From the NCBI GenBank assembly GCA_041917975.1, contig JAYRWN010000086.1, forward strand, positions 1 through 40,165: DNA of 40,165 nucleotides, given 5' to 3'. Source of the stretch: JAYRWN01 sp041917975. GTDB lineage: Bacteria > Bacteroidota > Bacteroidia > Chitinophagales > Saprospiraceae. This document shows positions 26,409 to 33,233 of this stretch, piece by piece. The position numbers and the translations under genes were made by a program. The notes under the pieces are model-generated. The model was not told where the DNA came from. It made no database searches and saw nothing but the letters and a program-made list of their open reading frames with translations. Every line of letters starts with the position of its first letter. Position 1 is the first letter of the stretch.

Positions 26409-27668
26409 ATGTACCCTAGTTTACCTGTTGCTAATATTATCCTTATTTTGCTTATTGTGTTGGTCGGTATTGATTGCCGGGAAAAGGATGGTCCTTCTCA
26501 TTTCATGAAAGGTGAAATAGATACTTTCCAATTTAATCCCGGAAGCAGTGTACCTTTTCTCCATGCAACGAAGGACAGACTGTATATTTCCTGGATCCAA
26601 TCATACAATGATAAAGATAGCTTATACGTTGCAATTTATGAAAACCAGCAATGGACCAACCCTAGACCTATAGCAAATGGAACGGATTGGTTCGTTAATT
26701 GGGCTGATTTTCCAGCTATCCAATCCTTCTCAGGAATTTATAAAGAATATCTGGTGGCTACTTGGTTAGTCAAGAGCGACACAGCAAAATTCAGTTATGA
26801 TATTTTTTATAGTGTTTCTCCGGATTTAGGCTTAAATTGGATCTCACCCCAGCTTCTTAATGAAGACGGGCTTGATGCGGAACATGGTTTCGTGAGTATG
26901 GATTTAATCAGCGACAGCATTGTTTATATTACCTGGTTAGATGGCCGAAAGACTGCTAGTCCATTGTCTACTGATCATCATTCACATAACGGGGAAATGA
27001 CTTTGAGAGGAGCAAAAATTGATGTTTCCGGCCTAAAAGATGAAGAAAGGGAATTAGATAACCGTGTGTGCGATTGTTGCCAAACATCAGTAACTGTGAC
27101 GGATTTAGGTCCTTTAATAGCATATCGGGATAGATCTCTGGAAGAAACTAGGGATATCGCCCTGGTTGCAATAAATAAGCAGGGTAGTATTTCTACGCAA
27201 ATTCCTAATGCGGATCAATGGAAGATATCAGGGTGTCCGGTAAATGGACCTGCATTAATTTCGCGAAAGAAAGATGTTGTTTATGCCTGGTATACTGCAC
27301 CGGATAATTTGGCCCGATGTAAGATTAGTTTTTCAAAAGATGGCGGTTTAACATTTGGTAATGCCATCAGGTTTGATGAAGGTAATGCATTAGGGCGTAT
27401 AGACCTTTGTTGGCTTGAAGGTACAGAAGGATTGGTCAGTTGGATGGAAAAAAATGATGATCAAACAGCGACTTTAAGTATGAAAAAGTTTACACCAGAT
27501 GGTACAATTTCGCCAGTAAAATGGACCGTAGCAGTACCTGCTTATCGCCAAAGTGGTTTTCCTAAAATAGATTATTTTGAAGGTAATGTTTTTTCGGTAT
27601 GGACCGATAGTCTTGGCACCAGACCCTGCGTGAAAATGACTGCTATCCCTCTTAATAACTTTGATTAG
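26409..27668 (+). CDS. Membrane-anchored or exported sialidase-fold protein with CxCC motif
   Basis: A 419-residue protein with an N-terminal hydrophobic segment (residues 7-21) ending in GIDC, a non-standard lipobox. The rest reads as a sialidase-like propeller: DKDSLYVAIYENQQW, DIFYSVSPDLGLNW, CKISFSKDGGLTFG. The distinctive part is RVCDCCQTSVTV (Cys221, Cys223, Cys224) followed by YRDRSLEETRDIALV and SGCPVNGPAL (Cys276), which look like a metal-binding or disulfide cluster. Catalytic residues of true sialidases are not evident. The ATG at 26409 is used because the upstream in-frame TTG at 26379 gives a poorer signal sequence. Its stop codon touches that of the convergent DJ-1-like gene. 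Function unknown. Confidence 0.8.
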   Translation: MYPSLPVANIILILLIVLVGIDCREKDGPSHFMKGEIDTFQFNPGSSVPFLHATKDRLYISWIQSYNDKDSLYVAIYENQQWTNPRPIANGTDWFVNWADFPAIQSFSGIYKEYLVATWLVKSDTAKFSYDIFYSVSPDLGLNWISPQLLNEDGLDAEHGFVSMDLISDSIVYITWLDGRKTASPLSTDHHSHNGEMTLRGAKIDVSGLKDEERELDNRVCDCCQTSVTVTDLGPLIAYRDRSLEETRDIALVAINKQGSISTQIPNADQWKISGCPVNGPALISRKKDVVYAWYTAPDNLARCKISFSKDGGLTFGNAIRFDEGNALGRIDLCWLEGTEGLVSWMEKNDDQTATLSMKKFTPDGTISPVKWTVAVPAYRQSGFPKIDYFEGNVFSVWTDSLGTRPCVKMTAIPLNNFD

Positions 27669-28385
27669 CTACTTCCTGGTGACTATGGTATGAGGGACCT
27701 GCGCTAAGTTCCAATCAATCACTAAACCTTCAGCAATTTCTTTGGCTATTTTAGCCCCATAGAGGTGTTCGGTTAAATACAATGCTGCCTCAAAAGAACG
27801 GGCACCACCGGCTGAGGTAATGTACTTTCCATCATGTACAAACCATGTACTGTCTATGATAGTTAAATAAGGAAACATTTCCCGCATTTTAGGTATGTCA
27901 GAAGGAAAAGTTGTGCATGATACTGAATCCAATAGACCAGCTTTAGCTAATACAAATGCACCATCACAATGAGAGGTAATATATTTTGCATCCTGAGCTA
28001 CTTTTTTAACCCAATTCAACATTTGATGGTCTTCCAAGTCCTTGTCCAGATGATGGATAGCTGAAGGTATTACCAGTATATCAATGCGAGGGAGGGAATC
28101 ATCCAAATAACTGTAATGGGGATAAATTTTTATGCCTTCAAAGGTACTAATGATGTCTTTTTTTTTGGCGACCATAAAGACTTCCATATCCTGAATGTTG
28201 GAACGATATTTCGTGTGCTGGAATACATCAAATGGAGCGGTAAGTTCAGTATTATAGGTTCCATCCATTATTAGAAAAGCAACTTGTAATTTTGATTTAT
28301 CCCATGATTTACTATCAGACCACTGTTTCGGTTGACAAGAGGAAATAGAGAACAGGGAGGAGATAAAAAAAATGTAACGAATCAT
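27669..28385 (-). CDS. DJ-1/PfpI family lipoprotein
   Basis: A 238-residue protein of the class I glutamine amidotransferase-like DJ-1/PfpI family carrying a lipoprotein signal (Cys17 after FSISS). The fold marks are VAFLIMDGTYNTELTAPFDVF with Glu47, IDILVIPSA (102-109), the nucleophile-elbow cysteine Cys140 in YITSHCDGAFVLAKAGLL, and SAGGARSFEAALYLTEHLYG. It most resembles the amidase-like domain seen at the N-terminus of AraC-type regulators, but there is no DNA-binding domain. Export and lipidation are unusual for this family. Its start overlaps the stop of the upstream 474-residue gene by four bases (ATGA), so the two are coupled. Confidence 0.87.
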   Translation of the reverse strand: MIRYIFFISSLFSISSCQPKQWSDSKSWDKSKLQVAFLIMDGTYNTELTAPFDVFQHTKYRSNIQDMEVFMVAKKKDIISTFEGIKIYPHYSYLDDSLPRIDILVIPSAIHHLDKDLEDHQMLNWVKKVAQDAKYITSHCDGAFVLAKAGLLDSVSCTTFPSDIPKMREMFPYLTIIDSTWFVHDGKYITSAGGARSFEAALYLTEHLYGAKIAKEIAEGLVIDWNLAQVPHTIVTRK

Positions 28386-29806
28386 TTTGTAATTATTTTT
28401 TCTTCAATTTTTTGTAATAGCCACTGTTTATTTACAATTCCGGAAGTATTTATTAATACTTGTTTTAGTTTCAAAAGATTAGAGTTATCATAAGAGGAAA
28501 TAATTTTCTTAGTATATTTTATAAAATTAATATAAGGACGTTGAGTTGCTTCACTTAGGAAGTTTTTTCTTTTAATAAATGCCTGAAAACTGTCCAAAGC
28601 TGAAGTCAGGGCATCAAGTTCATCCAATTCAAAAAAGGTAGCTACTTGCAATGTTCTTGCATCCAGAGAGTAGGTAAGATCATCGTAATTCACTTTTTGT
28701 AGTGTATTTAAAACTTTATTATACTCTTTTCTGTAAAAAAACAAATTAGATAAATTATAATGATATGCATTATTTCTATGCAGTGTATCTATTTTGTCTT
28801 TATAATCTTCTATAAAATGACTTACCCAATTAAATTTCATCAGCCTTAAACCAATAGAAATAATATTTTTATAATCCCAATGGACAAATTCGCCGCTTCT
28901 AATCAGGATTTCATTATCAATAGCAAATTTATATAACTCGAAGACTTCTTCTAAATATTTGTTGTCTCCAGAATTCAACCTTCTGATACAATAATTTATT
29001 GCATCGAATAATAACTCAAAACCTTCCTTTAAATACAAATCATTAAAGTGCTTCAGCAATAATATTTTATATTTAAAAAAATATTCTTCTATATCTTTTT
29101 GTGTTAATAATTTAAGATTATAATAATATAGACTTATTATGGGATTATTTTCTAATTCTTCATTCGTGATAAAATTTTCAATTGTGTCAATAAATCTGAT
29201 CTTATAGGATTCATTTATGAATGATTGGTGTGAAAGTGCTTTGGAAAATACTTTGAGTTTTTCAATTATAAAAAATTTGTCCAGACTATCTGAAATATAT
29301 TCCATATTCCATTTTTCAAATCTTTTTAATTCTTTTTGCTGAATTTCATGTATTTTAAATTCAGTTAAGTATTCGTTTAAATAATAATTTGAGTCTTTTA
29401 ACAGTGCTCTGGCGGAATTTACCCTGGCAAGTTTTATGCTGCTATTGTATAAGGATGCTATCTTGGATTTATGGATACTTTCCAGTAGGTAATAACTTTT
29501 TAGAGCTTTTCTCTCATTAAAAAATTCTTGTGCCAGGAATTCTTCAAAAAGGTTTAGAAGCCCAGCTTGCCAGGACCTTATTCTCGCATCATTATACTTT
29601 CCTTTTTGCCCTAGTTTATGCCATAATACTTGTTTTTCCAATAGGGAAGTACCGTTTTGGTTTTTAATATCCTGGACAAGTAGTTCGCCCAGGAGTAGGA
29701 TTACTTCATTTTGGTTGAAGTAAGGTGACTTCAAAAACTTGATAAACCTATTCAGTTTATATGAGTCTAAAGAGGATAATGCGGCGTATGTTTTACTATC
29801 TCTCAT
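28382..29806 (-). CDS. Helical protein of unknown function (474 residues)
   Basis: A soluble 474-residue, mostly alpha-helical protein. It begins MRDSKTYAALSSLDSYKLNR, followed by FIKFLKSPYFNQNEVILLL; a similar N-terminal pattern (SPYFN) recurs, from memory, in uncharacterised Bacteroidota proteins. The body has regular leucine/tyrosine-rich helices that could be TPR-like, though no consensus TPR is clear. Base composition is noticeably more AT-rich than its neighbours. The frame is open further to 29917, but the start at 29806 is preferred because of the family-like N-terminus and a -7 box at 29816-29823 that would lie inside the longer form. It is coupled by a four-base overlap to the DJ-1-like lipoprotein gene. 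Confidence 0.7.
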   Translation of the reverse strand: MRDSKTYAALSSLDSYKLNRFIKFLKSPYFNQNEVILLLGELLVQDIKNQNGTSLLEKQVLWHKLGQKGKYNDARIRSWQAGLLNLFEEFLAQEFFNERKALKSYYLLESIHKSKIASLYNSSIKLARVNSARALLKDSNYYLNEYLTEFKIHEIQQKELKRFEKWNMEYISDSLDKFFIIEKLKVFSKALSHQSFINESYKIRFIDTIENFITNEELENNPIISLYYYNLKLLTQKDIEEYFFKYKILLLKHFNDLYLKEGFELLFDAINYCIRRLNSGDNKYLEEVFELYKFAIDNEILIRSGEFVHWDYKNIISIGLRLMKFNWVSHFIEDYKDKIDTLHRNNAYHYNLSNLFFYRKEYNKVLNTLQKVNYDDLTYSLDARTLQVATFFELDELDALTSALDSFQAFIKRKNFLSEATQRPYINFIKYTKKIISSYDNSNLLKLKQVLINTSGIVNKQWLLQKIEEKIITK

Positions 29807-29815
29807 GTTATGTTC

Positions 29816-29823
29816 CAAAGATA
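29816..29823 (-). promoter_or_regulatory. -7 box TATCTTTG for the 474-residue protein gene
   Basis: Exact TAnnTTTG match on the minus strand with a TTCG about 20 bases upstream as a near -33 element. It lies nine bases before the ATG at 29806, giving a very short leader and supporting the shorter protein. Confidence 0.5.
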
Positions 29824-29934
29824 CCAAATAACAAGATTTGTCTCGAAAAGAAAAATTGGCTTTAAGGGTGTATACCGAGATAAAATGATATATCTGCGCT
29901 TTATATACATTTAACAATTCATTATACGATTTAC

Positions 29935-29965
29935 TTGATTTACTCGTTATAATAATGTAGTTTTG
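29935..29965 (+). promoter_or_regulatory. Promoter TTG-N20-TAGTTTTG for the T9SS exoprotein
   Basis: TTG at 29935-29937, a 20-base spacer and TAGTTTTG at 29958-29965 give both elements of a Bacteroidota sigma-A promoter at the right spacing, 23 bases before the ATG. This is the best promoter seen in the window. Confidence 0.6.
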
Positions 29966-29988
29966 TAATTGCGCTTAAATTTCGGACA

Positions 29989-32226
29989 ATGAACTCAATA
30001 AGACTTAGTCTTACGGGAGGCTGTTTATTATTAATTGCTCTTGGGCTCTCAGCACAGGTAAACCTGTTGACTGATTATGCTAAGACACAACAAAACAGGC
30101 CTTTATATATATCTCCTTTAACTAATGATAATGGTGAAGGATTGTCCATACGTAAGGTGGCTTTAGTATCTCATGGACAGGCAGAGGTCAGCCCAGAAGG
30201 AGATATGATTTATTATGTTCCCGAGCCTGATTATGCCGGAAGGGCCTATATTAGGTACATTGCCTGTGACGAAGCAGGGCAATGTTCCTCGGCTGACATC
30301 CAAATTTATATCCCTGATCAGACGGATCTAAAGCAAGTAGACACGATTTATAACTTTAGTTATAAAGGCAGGTCAAATTTTTTCTTTTTCCCCTTAGAAG
30401 GGTTTACTATTGCCCAACCACCACGACATGGAGAAATTAAGATGGTGCCAAATTCGGGCTTTTCCTTTGAATACAAGCCTAATCCGGGCTTCACCGGTAG
30501 GGATAGTATAAAAGTTACATGGGGATCAATTTTTTCCCGGTACTACTTTATAGAAGTTTATGAGCAGCCTTACACTAACACAATAGCTAAAAACGGTGTG
30601 TTGTATGTGCTTAAAAGTACCCCTGAGGAAGTACGTTTTGATATATTAAATAATTTCTATACAGCCTCAGAACGGGAAGGTCTTACGGTTATTAGCCATA
30701 CCGATTTACGGACGCATACCTTAGGAATTCCTCCCCAGGGATATGTAACAGTGGCACAAAGTGGACTGGCCAGTTATAATCCACCTAATAATTTTGAGGG
30801 TGTGCAGTCATTTGACTACACGGTGTGTAAAGATAATAAATGTGAAACCGGGACTATTTTTATACAATTAAGCGCGTTTAAACCAAAATCGGATGAACCT
30901 TATGACTTTAGAATAGCTAAGAACCATCCTTTATTAGTGCATTATAATATACCTGTTGATGCTGATAAATTTCGATTTGAAGTCCTGGAGCAGCCTTTGC
31001 ACGGCAGCTTGGATTTTTACGAGGATATTGAATTACCTACGTTTACCTGTGGAAATATCAAAGGTACGAATCTAATCATTTATGAACCTCAAACCAATTA
31101 TACCGGGCAAGACCGGTTCAAGATAAAGTACATTCTCAAAGATAGGACTGAAGCCATTATTGACGTTAATGTCCAAGTACAAAATGTAGTCCAGGAATGC
31201 AATCTGGAAGAAGATAGGATATGGCCTGGGGATGTTAATAACAATGGCCGCGTGGATATGCTTGATCTTTTACATTTAGGAACCAATATTGGGGAGGTAG
31301 GGACACCGAGGTCCGAAACCGGCATTGACTGGTTTAGTAAATCAGGAATTGATTGGGGTAAAAAAATTAATAATGTTGATTTAAAACATAGTGATGCAGA
31401 TGGGGATGGATTTATCACTGACCAGGACCTAAAAGCCATTGATAATAACTATTCTCATGCTCATAGTTTTATCCCTGAAATACTTCCAATTCCAAAAGAT
31501 CTTCCTTTGTTTGTTGAACCTGTTCAGGCCGTATTGGATAGTGGAGATATGGCAGAAATAAATATCGTATTAGGCAAGGAAAATGTACCGGCCTTGGATA
31601 TTAATGGTTTTTTATTTACTCTTGAATACAACTCTGGTTTAGTAGAAAATAATTCTGTATTTGTAAATTTTGATAATTACTCCTGGTTAACCCAAGGCGC
31701 GTCTTCGGTGCAGCTGGCCAAGGAGCCTCGTTCTGGAAGCATTGATGCCGGAGTATCTAGGACAAAAGGTCAAACAATCAGCGGTCATGGCGTGGTAGTT
31801 AAGGTCGGTTTTGTGGTCCGCGAAAATGTTCAAGGGTTCAAATCAGATGAAGAAATACCTATGCATCTTAAGCTTCACAACGTATACATTCCCGGACCGG
31901 CAGGCCAAATTTACCAGCTGCCTGATGCATTTGGAATGATTAACATTAAGACTAAAGCAAAAAGGGATCGGCCTCTAACCAACAATGATCTGGTTGTATT
32001 TCCAAATCCGGCGCAAAGTGAGTTAAATTTGTATCTCAACGGATATTACAATCAATTACAATCCATAGTATTATTTGATATGGCTGGTAAGATCATTAAA
32101 CGTATTGAAAATCCTCAACACAAACAGGAAAAGCTAGAAATTCATCATTTGGAACCAGGTTTTTACGTGTTGCAAGCACGAACCAGTAAAGGGGTTATTA
32201 GCAAAAAAGTGCAAGTAGTTCGTTAA
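29989..32226 (+). CDS. T9SS type A exoprotein with Ig-like, dockerin-like and cohesin-like domains
   Basis: A 745-residue secreted protein. Signal peptide at 1-22. Residues 25-400 hold four cadherin/Ig-like (Big_17 type) repeats, recognised by their ends: DYAGRAYIRYIACD, GFTGRDSIKVTWG, NFEGVQSFDYTVCKD and NYTGQDRFKIKYIL. Residues 408-490 are dockerin-like with two calcium loops, DVNNNGRVDMLD (415-426) and DADGDGFITDQD (470-481), separated by a GIDW-repeat linker. Residues 505-655 resemble a cohesin domain (NGFLFTLEYNSGLVE). Residues 670-745 are a type A sorting domain (FPNPAQSELNLYL, VLFDMAGKIIKR). It should be exported by the type IX system and attached to or released from the cell surface. 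Ligand and role unknown. Confidence 0.87.
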   Translation: MNSIRLSLTGGCLLLIALGLSAQVNLLTDYAKTQQNRPLYISPLTNDNGEGLSIRKVALVSHGQAEVSPEGDMIYYVPEPDYAGRAYIRYIACDEAGQCSSADIQIYIPDQTDLKQVDTIYNFSYKGRSNFFFFPLEGFTIAQPPRHGEIKMVPNSGFSFEYKPNPGFTGRDSIKVTWGSIFSRYYFIEVYEQPYTNTIAKNGVLYVLKSTPEEVRFDILNNFYTASEREGLTVISHTDLRTHTLGIPPQGYVTVAQSGLASYNPPNNFEGVQSFDYTVCKDNKCETGTIFIQLSAFKPKSDEPYDFRIAKNHPLLVHYNIPVDADKFRFEVLEQPLHGSLDFYEDIELPTFTCGNIKGTNLIIYEPQTNYTGQDRFKIKYILKDRTEAIIDVNVQVQNVVQECNLEEDRIWPGDVNNNGRVDMLDLLHLGTNIGEVGTPRSETGIDWFSKSGIDWGKKINNVDLKHSDADGDGFITDQDLKAIDNNYSHAHSFIPEILPIPKDLPLFVEPVQAVLDSGDMAEINIVLGKENVPALDINGFLFTLEYNSGLVENNSVFVNFDNYSWLTQGASSVQLAKEPRSGSIDAGVSRTKGQTISGHGVVVKVGFVVRENVQGFKSDEEIPMHLKLHNVYIPGPAGQIYQLPDAFGMINIKTKAKRDRPLTNNDLVVFPNPAQSELNLYLNGYYNQLQSIVLFDMAGKIIKRIENPQHKQEKLEIHHLEPGFYVLQARTSKGVISKKVQVVR

Positions 32227-32261
32227 GCGTTTTTTATTATATAGTGCATTGTTCGAATTTT

Positions 32262-32290
32262 AAAGGCTCCGATGTGGAGCCTTTATTTAT
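32262..32290. terminator. Terminator between the T9SS gene and ku
   Basis: A perfect nine-pair stem AAAGGCTCC (32262-32270) / GGAGCCTTT (32276-32284) with a five-base loop and T-rich flanks, sited between two convergent genes. It can act in both directions. Confidence 0.8.
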
Positions 32291-32321
32291 TTAGGTTCTG
32301 GATACAAGCTGGTAAATGCCA

Positions 32322-33167
32322 TTAAGCAGTTTTCTGTTTTTTATCTACTGAAATATTTTCTTCTTTTTTACCGGTAGCTTTAATCATGGGTTTCATCTGA
32401 GCTTTGACCTGGTTAATACTTTCCTGTAGGGCCGTGAGGATATCTACAACCGGTGCTTCATCTTCTGCGGGTGCCACGATTTCTTTGCCTTCGATTTTTG
32501 CGTTAATTATTTCCATCAGGGATTCCCTATAACGATCCTTCATATTCAATTCTGCAAAGGGTTTAGTCATGGTTTGGACTAGCATATCAGCCAATTTAAC
32601 CTGAGCTTCATCGGATGATATATTATCCATTTGGGGTACTTGATTTATGCTACGTAATTCTTCAGGATAGCGGATTTTATACAATAACAACCCTGGTCCA
32701 TCGGGTGCTATCAAAACAATGTCCTCTTTGTCGCGCATGACTACTTTGCCTATGCCCAACTTTTTTGTATTGCGCAATGTTTCAGCTAGTAAGCCATACA
32801 CTTTAACCGCCACCTCGCCATCTGGTCCGGCAAAATATGGAGTATCAAACAAGGTTAAATGCACTTCACTTGCATCTACGAAGGCCTCTATTTCGATAAT
32901 TTTAGTACTTTTTAGTTTTACTTTTTCAAGATCACTATCCTGCATGATCACAAACTTTTCCGGCTCGTATTCATAACCTTTCATGATGTCTTCCGTTTTG
33001 ACCGGTTCCCCACATGTTTTACATTTCTTATCATAGCCTATAAAACCATTATCTGATTTGTGCAATTGCTTAAATGAAATGGATGAACCTGTTTCAATAG
33101 CACTATATATGCGAATAGGGATTGTTACTAAAGAAAATCTTATATGCCCCTTCCAAATAGATCTCAT
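32322..33167 (-). CDS. ku: Non-homologous end-joining protein Ku
   Basis: A 281-residue bacterial Ku, which forms a homodimeric ring on DNA ends and recruits LigD. The N-terminus MRSIWKGHIRFSLVTIPIRI is characteristic, followed by ISFKQLHKSDNGFIGYDKKC, the CKTCG pair near residue 50, DIMKGYEYEPEKFVIM, and the core to about residue 215 (MTKPFAELNMKDRYRESLMEII). The C-terminal tail (225-281) is lysine-rich and probably disordered, as in other bacterial Ku proteins where it binds DNA. It lies 66 bases downstream of ligD on the same strand; together they form an end-joining operon. Confidence 0.96.
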   Translation of the reverse strand: MRSIWKGHIRFSLVTIPIRIYSAIETGSSISFKQLHKSDNGFIGYDKKCKTCGEPVKTEDIMKGYEYEPEKFVIMQDSDLEKVKLKSTKIIEIEAFVDASEVHLTLFDTPYFAGPDGEVAVKVYGLLAETLRNTKKLGIGKVVMRDKEDIVLIAPDGPGLLLYKIRYPEELRSINQVPQMDNISSDEAQVKLADMLVQTMTKPFAELNMKDRYRESLMEIINAKIEGKEIVAPAEDEAPVVDILTALQESINQVKAQMKPMIKATGKKEENISVDKKQKTA

Positions 33168-33233
33168 TATATAACATTTTTATATTATATATCAAGAACT
33201 GTACCGAAATGTGTTATGAATATTAAACGAAAA

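Noticed and set aside
29807..29917. Longer start of the 474-residue helical protein
   Set aside because: The extension contains a promoter box and does not resemble the rest of the protein.
31098..31439. Open frame of 113 codons antisense to the T9SS exoprotein gene
   Set aside because: It is the mirror of a strongly supported coding region, has serine/proline-rich low-complexity content and no start context.
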